Shown: one piece after another, positions 17,810 to 26,093 of the stretch
Numbering within the stretch: the stretch's first letter is position 1
Layout: the number at the start of each line of letters is the position of its first letter
Assembly (NCBI GenBank): GCA_016125075.1
Contig: WGMO01000011.1
Span: 226,166-290,165 of the forward strand
Direction of reading: 5' to 3'
Length of the DNA: 64,000 nt
Origin: Terrimonas sp.
GTDB taxonomy: Bacteria > Bacteroidota > Bacteroidia > Chitinophagales > Chitinophagaceae
Made by a program: the position numbers and the translations under genes
Notes under the pieces: generated by a model
Seen by the model: the letters and a program-made list of their open reading frames with translations, nothing else
The model's database searches: none
Told to the model about the DNA's origin: nothing

Positions 17810-18682
17810 TTATAATGATAAAATAGCTGCTTCCTTTTGGGTACAAAGCAGATAATTGAGACTTTTCCGTTTGGTGATGAGATCGACCTTCTCTGTGCTG
17901 GCATTTTCATCATCGATATAATAATAAAGGTATCCCAACCCCGACAATTGCTGATTTAAGGTGTCGGCAATTTCCTGTGTAAGAATTTCAATTAAAATTA
18001 CCGGTTTAAATGTTGCGAGAAAACGCCCCATGCCTTTCAGTACCTCCGGTTCATGCGTTTCCACATCGATCTTCATCAAATCAATACTTTCAATATGGTG
18101 TTGGTCAATAAAAGTCTTTAATTGTACGGTATCAATCTCTTCATTAAGTTCATGGGCTGTACCCGAAATATTTTTGTTGACAGTCACCGAAAGGATATGT
18201 TCCTCATGTGAATCATAGATCATCGCCTTGCCGTCATAATCAGATGCCGCTTTCTCAATGCAATGGACATCGTAGTTATTCAGCTTCATGTTGGCAACCA
18301 GCCGTTCATATACACGGTGCACCGGTTCAAACGCATACACGGTGGCCAGGGGATGGACCGCTTTTGCCGCCAAAGAATAGATACCCGTATTGGCCCCTAT
18401 GTCAAATATGGTTTTGCTGTTCCTGCACAGTTGGACCCATATTTCCATCGATTTCTTTTCCCATCCGCCATAAAGTCCTTTCCAGAAAAGTTCGTTTTCA
18501 ATAACCTGTCCAAAATGATGGATCCGGAAAAAAGCCCTGTCACCCGCTTTTACCCTGAACACCCCATTGAAATATAAATGCCTGAAAATGCTCTCCGGGA
18601 GGTTTACCACAGACCTAATGGCGGTAAATATCTGTTGCTTAAAGGGAAAAACCTGATATATGCTTTTCAATAATTTTTTCAT
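17810..18682 (-). CDS. FkbM family methyltransferase (3 of 3), between wzm and wzt
   Basis: A 290-residue protein. Motifs: TIFDIGANTGIYSLAAKAVH (SAM motif I near residue 91), TVYAFEPVHRVYERLVANMK (motif II), and IDLMKIDVETHEPEVLKGMG (acidic block near residue 200). The N-terminal 85 residues are an added helical/linker part. The gene lies between the permease and ATPase genes of the exporter, 9 bases after the former, a position suggesting the methylated product is what the Wzt C-terminal domain reads, as for methyl-capped O-antigens. That functional link is inference. Confidence 0.85.
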   Translation of the reverse strand: MKKLLKSIYQVFPFKQQIFTAIRSVVNLPESIFRHLYFNGVFRVKAGDRAFFRIHHFGQVIENELFWKGLYGGWEKKSMEIWVQLCRNSKTIFDIGANTGIYSLAAKAVHPLATVYAFEPVHRVYERLVANMKLNNYDVHCIEKAASDYDGKAMIYDSHEEHILSVTVNKNISGTAHELNEEIDTVQLKTFIDQHHIESIDLMKIDVETHEPEVLKGMGRFLATFKPVILIEILTQEIADTLNQQLSGLGYLYYYIDDENASTEKVDLITKRKSLNYLLCTQKEAAILSL

Positions 18683-18691
18683 CAGTTGGCC

Positions 18692-19528
18692 TTAGATGAT
18701 ATCTGCAAAACTTTTTTCCATACGCCTGAAAGTCCGGATGCCCATAAATACCAGGAAAATAATTACGGCTAAAGATATCAATACCCCATTCCAGTCGGGT
18801 GGCAGTGTTCCGCCGAAAATGCACCACCTGAAACCATCGATAATCCCTGCCATGGGGTTCAGGTAAAAAAGAAACCTGATTTTTTCCGGCAACAATTCCG
18901 CCGCCTTGGAAGATAGGTATCCAACCGGCGACAGATAGAATCCCAGTTGTATCATGACCGGGACCACATATTTAAAGTCCCTGTATTTTACATTCAGTGC
19001 CGTAAGCCATAAACCGGCCCCAAAACTGGCCGCAAAAGCCAACAGGATGAACACAGGCAATAATAAAATATTCCAGGATGGAATAACCCCATAGATAGCC
19101 ATCAGCACCGCCATGATCCCGAATGTGATGAGCAGGTCAACAAGGCTGGTAATGACAGATGCAGCAGGAATAATCATCCTCGGGAAATATACCTTTGAGA
19201 TCAATCTTTCATTACCCACCAGGCTGTTGCTGGCTTCGGTCAATCCATTGGCAAAAAACTGCCAGGGTAATAAACCCGCAAAAACAAGTATGGAATAGGG
19301 GATACCGGCAGGCGCCTTCAGCCCGGCTACTTTCCCAAATACGAATGTAAAGATCATCATGGTGAGCAAGGGGCGTAATACACTCCAGATGACACCGATG
19401 GCCGTTTGCTTATAGCGTACTTTTAGGTCGCGCCAACTGAGTATGTAGAACAATTCACGGTATCGCCAAAGGTCCTTCCAGTAATTTTTTTCTGACCGTC
19501 CGGATTCAATAATAACTTCAAATGACAT
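18692..19528 (-). CDS. wzm: ABC transporter permease for polysaccharide export (Wzm-like)
   Basis: A 278-residue ABC-2 type membrane protein. A cytoplasmic N-terminal amphipathic segment (YRELFYILSWRDLKVRYKQT) precedes six hydrophobic segments, the first being IGVIWSVLRPLLTMMIFTFV. The SWRDLKVRYKQ and LNVKYRDFKYVVPVMIQLGF blocks are hallmarks of O-antigen and teichoic acid exporters. It would form the membrane channel with the Wzt-like ATPase and flip a lipid-linked glycan. It lies 8 bases from the neighbouring fcl-like gene. Confidence 0.92.
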   Translation of the reverse strand: MSFEVIIESGRSEKNYWKDLWRYRELFYILSWRDLKVRYKQTAIGVIWSVLRPLLTMMIFTFVFGKVAGLKAPAGIPYSILVFAGLLPWQFFANGLTEASNSLVGNERLISKVYFPRMIIPAASVITSLVDLLITFGIMAVLMAIYGVIPSWNILLLPVFILLAFAASFGAGLWLTALNVKYRDFKYVVPVMIQLGFYLSPVGYLSSKAAELLPEKIRFLFYLNPMAGIIDGFRWCIFGGTLPPDWNGVLISLAVIIFLVFMGIRTFRRMEKSFADII

Positions 19529-19536
19529 ATAGCTGA

Positions 19537-20469
19537 TTATACGTTGATGTATTCAAAATGATCCCTGTACATTTGTTCCAATCCTTTCTTCAAACGAATT
19601 TCAGGTTTCCAGCCCATGGCGCTGATTTTCGATACGTCGAGTAATTTTCTGTCAGCACCATCAGGTTTAGTATGGTCCCATACGACCTTTTCGGAATATC
19701 CAACAATCTCCCTGATCATGGAAACAAGATCCCTGATCCTGATATCCTCTCCCGTTCCAATATTAATCCGATCCGGCAATTCCTTTGATTGCATCAGGAA
19801 TATACAGGCACTGGCCAGATCCTGAACATGGAGAAACTCGCGGTAGGGATTACCGGTACCCCAAACAACAATTTCCTGATCACCACGGACCTTTGCCGTA
19901 TGGAATTTATTGAGCAAGGCCGGGATGACATGCGCATTATCTAAACTGTTCTTTTCGGTATACCCGTAGAGATTGGCCGGGATGACAGAAAAGAAATTAC
20001 ACCCATACTGCTTTCTGTAACTTTCACATAAACGGATACCCGCAATTTTAGCGATGGCATAAGGTTCTGTGCTGGGTTCCGGGATGCCTGTCAGCATTGT
20101 TTCTTCCCGAAAAGGGAGTGGCGCCGCCCTGGGATAAATTGCAGAAGAGGCAATGAAAACAAGTTTTTTAACCTGGTGCAGGAAAGACTGGTGAATAATA
20201 TTGGACTGGATCATCAGGTTGTCATAAAGAAAATCGCCCGGGTATTTTGTATTCGCCAGTATGCCCCCAACTTTTGCGGCTGCCAGGAACACATATTCCG
20301 GTTTTTCTTCCTGGAAAAAATTGGCAGTTGCCTGCTGGTTCCGCAAATCAAGATCAGCAGAAGATCTTGTCACCAAATGCCGGTATCCTTCTTTTTGGAG
20401 ACAATCTGAAATTGCCTTTCCGGCCAAGCCGGCATGGCCTGCGATATATATCTTACTTTCCGCTTTCAA
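19537..20469 (-). CDS. fcl: GDP-fucose-synthase-like SDR lacking the catalytic Cys
   Basis: A 310-residue extended SDR very close to GDP-4-keto-6-deoxymannose 3,5-epimerase/4-reductase: KIYIAGHAGLAGKAI (NADP loop), VFLAAAKVGGILAN, EPYAIAKIAGIRLCESY with Tyr 137 and Lys 141, VIPANLYGY, HVIPALLNKFH with His 180 and WGTGNPYREFLHV. The position of E. coli Cys 109, needed for C3/C5 epimerisation, is Ala 110 (SSAIYP). It may therefore only reduce the 4-keto sugar, or use a different acid. The start is TTG at 20469, next to a nine-A run; no in-frame ATG lies upstream. No GDP-mannose 4,6-dehydratase gene is visible in the window. Confidence 0.85.
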   Translation of the reverse strand: MKAESKIYIAGHAGLAGKAISDCLQKEGYRHLVTRSSADLDLRNQQATANFFQEEKPEYVFLAAAKVGGILANTKYPGDFLYDNLMIQSNIIHQSFLHQVKKLVFIASSAIYPRAAPLPFREETMLTGIPEPSTEPYAIAKIAGIRLCESYRKQYGCNFFSVIPANLYGYTEKNSLDNAHVIPALLNKFHTAKVRGDQEIVVWGTGNPYREFLHVQDLASACIFLMQSKELPDRINIGTGEDIRIRDLVSMIREIVGYSEKVVWDHTKPDGADRKLLDVSKISAMGWKPEIRLKKGLEQMYRDHFEYINV

Positions 20470-20502
20470 AAAAAAATGACAATTTACCTGTTTTATTGAC
20501 TC

Positions 20503-21135
20503 CTATGACCGGGAAGCATAAAGGTTATTGATAAACCTGGTCAGTTTCACACGCCGGGTAAATTCTTTCCATTCGTCGGCAGGAATTTCTTCCTGGCAAT
20601 CCTTCAGTTGAAAACAGGAAGGGTAATCATATTTCTTCACGGTAATACAAACCTTTCTTTTGTAATCCATCTTAGCGAATTCCGCAATCAGGTTTTCCGT
20701 ACAACCGTCCCGATCACTGAATTTCACGATCAGGTTATCATAATTTATCCTTTTTACCCTACGCACCCATTTGTCTTCTGCTTCAGCCGGATCTTTATAA
20801 TGAAGGAAATGAATCTCGATATCGCCTAACAAGCCAACCGGGTACTTCCCCAGTTCACCCGAAGCATCTGCCAGTGCTGCATACCTGGATTCCATTGGAT
20901 TGATAAAAATGAGTTTTTCTGAGAGGTAAGTCTTTAGGTCTCGAAGCATCTTTATGTAGTCCGGGGCAAAAAGATATAAGCCGGCAAAAGGAGAAGCATA
21001 GGGCATATCATAATACTGGTAAACAAATCCGCCCCAGCAATTATTGGAGATGATTGAAAAATCCTTTTGTTTTAAACCCGATCTTTCTGCTTTTCTTTTA
21101 ATTTTCTCCAATTGTGCCCTCAAGCCCCTGAACAT
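20503..21135 (-). CDS. DUF1919-family polysaccharide biosynthesis protein
   Basis: A 210-residue protein of the DUF1919 type found in exopolysaccharide loci. The defining block is FSIISNNCWGGFVYQYYDMP followed by SPFAGLYLFAPDYIKMLRDL near residues 26-65. The C-terminal half contains PVGLLGDIEIHFLHYKDPAE and a VKFSDRDGCTENLIAEF block. No membrane segments or signal peptide. These proteins are thought to be glycosyl- or other group transferases but the reaction is not established. It lies 12 bases downstream of an SDR gene. Confidence 0.75.
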   Translation of the reverse strand: MFRGLRAQLEKIKRKAERSGLKQKDFSIISNNCWGGFVYQYYDMPYASPFAGLYLFAPDYIKMLRDLKTYLSEKLIFINPMESRYAALADASGELGKYPVGLLGDIEIHFLHYKDPAEAEDKWVRRVKRINYDNLIVKFSDRDGCTENLIAEFAKMDYKRKVCITVKKYDYPSCFQLKDCQEEIPADEWKEFTRRVKLTRFINNLYASRS

Positions 21136-21147
21136 ACAAATGATAAA

Positions 21148-22107
21148 TTAAATACTGTTTTTTAATCCCTCTGCCACCTTCCTGTCAAAACCAGACCTGG
21201 AGAGGATGATTTTTGAAAGCCCCTCTTCAAGGGAGGTAAACGGCCTTTTCAGAAGGTCCTGCATTTTTTCTATATCCGGTTGCCTTCTTGTCATATCGCC
21301 CTCCTCGAGCGGATCAAGATGCAGGATCTTTGATCGGGAAGATGCCAGGCTGATGATAACACGGGCAAGTTCTATCACCGATATTTCCTGGTCATTTCCA
21401 ATATTAACGACGTCATTCACAAATTTATTCTGCAATAAGCAGTTCACCGTAGCTTCAAGATGGTCATCGATATAACAGAAGGTCCTGGTTTGTTGCCCAT
21501 CGCCGTAAATGGTCACAGGTTCATCTTTCAATGCTGCATCGATAAACCTAGAAACGACAAAGTCGGGGCTCTGGTTAGGACCGTAGGTATTAAAGAAACG
21601 GAAAATCGTATACTCCAGTCCGAACTCCTGGTAATAGGAACGGCAAAATGCCTCTCCGGCATTTTTTACTACCGCATAGGGCAACCTTGAATTCAACGGG
21701 GTCGTTTCTTCGTGCTGGGGAAGATGCACCGGCTCACCATATACTTCGGAAGAGGAAGCATAAAAGACCCTTTGAACACCGGTATTTTTACACAAAGACA
21801 AAACATTCCGGATACCCAACAGATCATCGAGCACCATTACGGGATTGTCCAATGTTCTTTTCACACCGACAACAGCAGCATAATGAAACACATAATCAAA
21901 ACCGAATGCGTTGAAGATAGAAGAGATATCATTGAAATTATTCACATCCGCTTTTATAAAGCGGCAACGGTCTGATTGAGGCAGGTTGACCTGGCGCCCT
22001 GTAAGATAATTGTCAACGATCACAACAGAGGCATCAGTATGCGTCAACAAATAATTGGCCAGCGAACTGCCAATAAAACCCGCACCCCCGGTAATAAGAA
22101 TTTGCAT
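21148..22107 (-). CDS. Nucleotide-sugar epimerase/dehydratase (SDR)
   Basis: A 319-residue extended [22 protein letters not shown] (NAD loop), DYVFHYAAVVGVKRTLDNP, YASSSEVYGEP (catalytic Ser), and a YAVVK motif at about residue 145 as YxxxK. FFNTYGPNQSPDFVVSRFI plus YGDGQQTRTFCYIDD match UDP-xylose synthase and related decarboxylase/epimerase subfamilies. The substrate is a nucleotide sugar; UDP-glucuronate decarboxylation is one possibility, but 4-epimerisation cannot be excluded. Part of the sugar-precursor block of the locus. Confidence 0.85.
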   Translation of the reverse strand: MQILITGGAGFIGSSLANYLLTHTDASVVIVDNYLTGRQVNLPQSDRCRFIKADVNNFNDISSIFNAFGFDYVFHYAAVVGVKRTLDNPVMVLDDLLGIRNVLSLCKNTGVQRVFYASSSEVYGEPVHLPQHEETTPLNSRLPYAVVKNAGEAFCRSYYQEFGLEYTIFRFFNTYGPNQSPDFVVSRFIDAALKDEPVTIYGDGQQTRTFCYIDDHLEATVNCLLQNKFVNDVVNIGNDQEISVIELARVIISLASSRSKILHLDPLEEGDMTRRQPDIEKMQDLLKRPFTSLEEGLSKIILSRSGFDRKVAEGLKNSI

Positions 22108-22151
22108 ATTATGTTTTTAAACTTTCACGATGTGTAAGCTGAATATACTTT

Positions 22152-23126
22152 TTATGAAACCTCCTGCGCCGCTTTTTGCACGTTCGCATGAATCCATTTA
22201 AAAGTGAGCTCCATCCCCTGGCGAAGGGTTTTTTGAGGTTCCCAACCCAGTTTTTCCCTGATCAGTTTATTATCAGAATTTCTTCCGCGCACCCCTGTCG
22301 GGCCCGGAATGTTCTTTATGCTGAGTTTCTTGCCGCTGATATCAATGGCCATCCGGGCAAAATCATTAATAGAGATCATCTCTTCCGAACCGATATTGAC
22401 AGGTCCGGAAAAATCCGATTCCATCAAACGTCTTACCGCTTCCACACAGTCATCGATATATAAAAATGATCTTGTTTGCTTTCCATCTCCCCACACTTCA
22501 ATAGATGATCCTTCTTCTGCTTCTGCCACCTTACGACACATGGCAGCCGGCGCTTTTTCTTTTCCTCCCGTCCAGGTACCCTGCGGGCCGAAAATATTAT
22601 GAAACCGTGCAACTTTTACATCGATGCCTGTGTTACGCTGGTAAGCAAAATACAGCCTTTCGCTGAATAATTTCTCCCAACCATATTCACTGTCGGGAGC
22701 AGCGGGATAGGCAGAATCTTCTGAGCATTTCGGGTTATCGGGATCCAGCTGATTATATTCAGGATACATACAGGCTGAAGAGGAATAGAATATTTTTTTA
22801 ACCCCGGCCTGTTCTGCAGCATCCAGTACATTCAAATTACATAAAGCGGAATTATGCATTACCCCGGCATCGTGTTCCCCGGTAAATATATAACCTGCAC
22901 CCCCCATATCAGCAGCCAGTTGATAGACTTCTTCAATGCCTTCCACCACTTTCCGCGCTACCGAAGGTTCCCGCAGGTCGCCAAGGATAAATTCATCGCA
23001 CATATTATTCCCGTATTCATTCTCCTTGAGGTCAACACCCCTGACCCAAAAACCTTCCGCTTTTAATCTTTTGACCAGGTGGCCGCCGATAAATCCTCCG
23101 GCGCCACAAACAAGCGCTTTTTTCAT
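22152..23126 (-). CDS. GDP-mannose 3,5-epimerase-like SDR
   Basis: A 324-residue extended SDR that carries the whole active-site set of GDP-mannose 3,5-epimerase as known from plants: AADMGGAGYI, YSSSACMYPEYNQL with Cys 119, SEYGWEKL with Tyr 148 and Lys 152, HNIFGPQGTWTGGKEKAPAA with Lys 191, and IPGPTGVRGRNSDN. That enzyme makes GDP-L-galactose and GDP-L-gulose from GDP-mannose. The conservation is high enough to favour the same chemistry here, giving an unusual L-hexose for the glycan. Genes for GDP-mannose synthesis are not in the window. Confidence 0.85.
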   Translation of the reverse strand: MKKALVCGAGGFIGGHLVKRLKAEGFWVRGVDLKENEYGNNMCDEFILGDLREPSVARKVVEGIEEVYQLAADMGGAGYIFTGEHDAGVMHNSALCNLNVLDAAEQAGVKKIFYSSSACMYPEYNQLDPDNPKCSEDSAYPAAPDSEYGWEKLFSERLYFAYQRNTGIDVKVARFHNIFGPQGTWTGGKEKAPAAMCRKVAEAEEGSSIEVWGDGKQTRSFLYIDDCVEAVRRLMESDFSGPVNIGSEEMISINDFARMAIDISGKKLSIKNIPGPTGVRGRNSDNKLIREKLGWEPQKTLRQGMELTFKWIHANVQKAAQEVS

Positions 23127-23143
23127 AGTTCTGTTTTTTGACT

Positions 23144-24016
23144 TTATAATAAATTCTTTTCAGCAATCGCTTCCAGGTATTTACCATACCCGCTTTTCCT
23201 CAGGGCCGCTGCCATATCCAGCAATTCTTTTTTTCCAATAAATTTTTTACGGTAGGCAATTTCTTCAATACATCCAATATTGGTGCCCTGCCGTTTTTCA
23301 ATTACGCGTACAAATTCACTGGCATCACTCAACGATTCGAATGTACCGGTATCCAGCCAGGCGGTGCCCCTGTCCATAATGGCGACTTTCAGTTTACCCT
23401 GCCGGAGAAATGTCTTATTAACGTCAGTAATCTCATACTCCCCCCTGGCAGAAGGGGCCAGATTTTTGGCAATGTCCACAACCGTATTATCATAAAAGTA
23501 CAGGCCGGGGACGGCATAGTTAGATTTCGGGTTTTCCGGTTTTTCTTCAATTGACTTTGCAATCATCTGTTCATCAAAATCCACAACCCCATACCGCTCC
23601 GGATCAGAAACCTCGTATGCAAACACACATCCTCCCTCTATATCGGTAAGGGTGGGTAATAAACTGTCCAGCCCTGTTCCGTAAAAAATATTATCACCCA
23701 GTATCAATGCCACTTTATCTTTCCCGATAAAATCTTCACCGATCACAAAAGCCTGCGCGAGGCCATTGGGTTTTTCCTGGATGGCAAAATGAAAACTGCA
23801 ACCCACCTGGCTGCCGTCGCCCAACAAACGGATAAACTGTGCATTATCTTCCGGAGTAGTGATAATCAGGATTTCCCGGATACCTGCCATCATCAGGATG
23901 GACAGGGGATAATAGATCATCGGTTTATCATATATCGGCATCAGCTGCTTGGAAATCGCCTTGGTTATCGGATATAACCGGGTTCCTGATCCGCCTGCTA
24001 AAATGATTCCCTTCAT
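23144..24016 (-). CDS. rfbA: Glucose-1-phosphate thymidylyltransferase
   Basis: A 290-residue RmlA of usual length. Motifs: [16 protein letters not shown] (nucleotide loop), [18 protein letters not shown] (catalytic Lys), [11 protein letters not shown] (metal Asp), [13 protein letters not shown] and [20 protein letters not shown]. It joins dTTP and glucose-1-phosphate to give dTDP-glucose, which the RmlB encoded next to it (18 bases upstream) dehydrates. RmlC and RmlD are not seen in the window, so the end product need not be dTDP-rhamnose. Confidence 0.96.
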   Translation of the reverse strand: MKGIILAGGSGTRLYPITKAISKQLMPIYDKPMIYYPLSILMMAGIREILIITTPEDNAQFIRLLGDGSQVGCSFHFAIQEKPNGLAQAFVIGEDFIGKDKVALILGDNIFYGTGLDSLLPTLTDIEGGCVFAYEVSDPERYGVVDFDEQMIAKSIEEKPENPKSNYAVPGLYFYDNTVVDIAKNLAPSARGEYEITDVNKTFLRQGKLKVAIMDRGTAWLDTGTFESLSDASEFVRVIEKRQGTNIGCIEEIAYRKKFIGKKELLDMAAALRKSGYGKYLEAIAEKNLL

Positions 24017-24034
24017 AAAATAATTTCAGGTTGG

Positions 24035-25096
24035 TTAACCCTCTTTATGATATTGTGTTTGATAATATTGCTGATAGGCACCGGATGTAACATGTTTCAA
24101 CCATTCTGTATTTTCCAGGTACCAATCGATGGTTTCTGCCAATCCCTCTTCAAAGGTAACACTGGGTTGCCATCCCAGTTCATCCTTTATTTTGGTGGCA
24201 TCAATTGCATATCGCCTGTCATGCCCGGGCCGGTCTTTTACATAGGTGATCAATTGTTCGCTGGTACCGGGCGGCTTGCCCAGTTTTTGATCCATCAGTT
24301 TACAAAGCAGTTTGACCAGTTCAATATTCTGCCATTCATTAAACCCGCCAATATTATAAGTTTCAAAATCCTTCCCTTTATGAAAAACCATATCAATGGC
24401 CCTTGCATGATCCTTTACATACAACCAGTCCCTGGTATATCTGCCATCCCCATAAACCGGTAGAGGTTTGCCTTCAATAATATTGTTGATGAATAGTGGT
24501 ATGAGTTTTTCGGGAAAATGGTTAGGCCCGTAATTATTGGAACAATTGGTTACGATAACCGGGAGATGGTATGTTTCCCCATAAGCCCGCACGAAATGAT
24601 CTGAAGAAGCTTTGGATGCAGAATAGGGAGAATTGGGATCATAGGCAGTCGATTCCGTAAAATATCCTTCCTCCCCCAAAGAACCATAAACCTCATCCGT
24701 AGAGATATGATAAAATCTTTTACCTGCAACATCCTGCCAGTGCTGTTTGGCTGCATTGAGTAGATTGACAGTCCCAATGACATTGGTATAAACGAAATCA
24801 AGCGGTGAAAGTATCGAACGATCTACATGCGATTCGGCTGCCAGGTGAATCACCGCATTGATACCATACTTGCTGAACACAGTTTCCAACTCCTCCGGAT
24901 CAAGTATATTCCCTTTTTCAAAATAATAGTTTTCCGCATCTTCAATATCACTCAAATTTTCCAGGTTCCCGGCATAGGTCAGGGCATCAAAATTGATGAT
25001 TCTGTAATTGGGATATTTATTGACAAAAAGCCTTACGACATGACTGCCGATAAATCCTGCGCCCCCGGTAATCAAAATGCTACGCTGTTCACTCAT
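24035..25096 (-). CDS. rfbB: dTDP-glucose 4,6-dehydratase
   Basis: A 353-residue RmlB. Motifs: [56 protein letters not shown] with the Asp-Glu catalytic pair, [19 protein letters not shown] (YxxxK), [16 protein letters not shown] and [16 protein letters not shown]. It turns dTDP-glucose into dTDP-4-keto-6-deoxyglucose. The ATG lies 8 bases inside the end of the upstream epimerase gene, so expression is coupled. Conversion beyond the keto sugar is not encoded nearby. Confidence 0.96.
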   Translation of the reverse strand: MSEQRSILITGGAGFIGSHVVRLFVNKYPNYRIINFDALTYAGNLENLSDIEDAENYYFEKGNILDPEELETVFSKYGINAVIHLAAESHVDRSILSPLDFVYTNVIGTVNLLNAAKQHWQDVAGKRFYHISTDEVYGSLGEEGYFTESTAYDPNSPYSASKASSDHFVRAYGETYHLPVIVTNCSNNYGPNHFPEKLIPLFINNIIEGKPLPVYGDGRYTRDWLYVKDHARAIDMVFHKGKDFETYNIGGFNEWQNIELVKLLCKLMDQKLGKPPGTSEQLITYVKDRPGHDRRYAIDATKIKDELGWQPSVTFEEGLAETIDWYLENTEWLKHVTSGAYQQYYQTQYHKEG

Positions 25097-26057
25097 TTGT
25101 AAAAATTAAACTGTTTTGTTCGTACCATTGGTATGTTTTCTTTAAACCTGTAGCAATGGATGTGCCCGGATGATAACCCAGAAGCCGGCTTGCTTTTGAA
25201 ATATCCGCATGACTATGCAGCACATCTCCTTTTCTTTCCGGTCCATGTTTGGAATGAATGCTTTTACCGGTAATCTCCTGCAACAGGGTGATCAGGTTAT
25301 TCAGGGTGGTCCTTTCCCCTTTGGCAATATTATAAACCTGGTTGACTGCTTCTTTTTGATGGGTGAACAAAGCCAGCATATTCGCCTGTACCACATCCTC
25401 CACAAAAGTAAAATCCCTGCTGTGTTCACCAGTGCCATTGATCACCGGCTGGCTGTCGTTTATAAATGACCTGATAAAAAGGGGAATAACAGCAGCATAG
25501 GGCCCCTTCGGGTTTTGCCGTGGACCATACACATTAAAATAACGGAGACCGATCATCTCCATATCATATAAGCCTCCAAATATTTTAGCATAAAGTTCAT
25601 TGACAAGTTTCGTCACCCCATACGGTGAAATCGGAGAACCGATCCTGTCTTCTGTTTTAGGCAGACCCGGATGGTCGCCGTAAGTGGATGAAGAAGCCGC
25701 ATACACCACCCTTTTGATTTGATTGATGCGGGCCGCATTGAAAATGTTAAGTGTGCCCGTAATATTGACATCATTGGTGGTCAGGGGGTCGGCTATTGAC
25801 CGGGGAACGGAGCCCAGTGCAGCCTGGTGAGCAATAATATCTACCCCTTTACTGATGCGTTCACAGGTAGCAAAATCCCGGATATCCCCTTTCACAAACT
25901 GAAATTTCGGATTACCCTGAAGATGTTCAATATTGGAAAAACTACCGGTTTCAAGGTTATCCAATACAATCACCCGGGAAACCCTGTCATCCTGCACAAG
26001 AGCATCTGTAAGATTGGATCCTATAAATCCTGCACCACCTGTAATCAGTATTTTCAT
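25089..26057 (-). CDS. UDP-N-acetylhexosamine 4-epimerase, WbpP/TviC-like
   Basis: A 322-residue extended [39 protein letters not shown] (the SVPRSI block typical of WbpP, WbgU and TviC), [16 protein letters not shown] (catalytic Ser, Thr), [14 protein letters not shown] (YxxxK), [20 protein letters not shown] and [15 protein letters not shown]. This subfamily interconverts UDP-GlcNAc and UDP-GalNAc or their uronic acids. It gives the locus a second N-acetylated precursor. It overlaps rfbB by 8 bases and lies 36 bases after the Wzc-like gene. Confidence 0.88.
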   Translation of the reverse strand: MKILITGGAGFIGSNLTDALVQDDRVSRVIVLDNLETGSFSNIEHLQGNPKFQFVKGDIRDFATCERISKGVDIIAHQAALGSVPRSIADPLTTNDVNITGTLNIFNAARINQIKRVVYAASSSTYGDHPGLPKTEDRIGSPISPYGVTKLVNELYAKIFGGLYDMEMIGLRYFNVYGPRQNPKGPYAAVIPLFIRSFINDSQPVINGTGEHSRDFTFVEDVVQANMLALFTHQKEAVNQVYNIAKGERTTLNNLITLLQEITGKSIHSKHGPERKGDVLHSHADISKASRLLGYHPGTSIATGLKKTYQWYEQNSLIFTNE

Positions 26058-26093
26058 GTTCCGACTGTCAATCTTAAAACGACGACAGCATTT

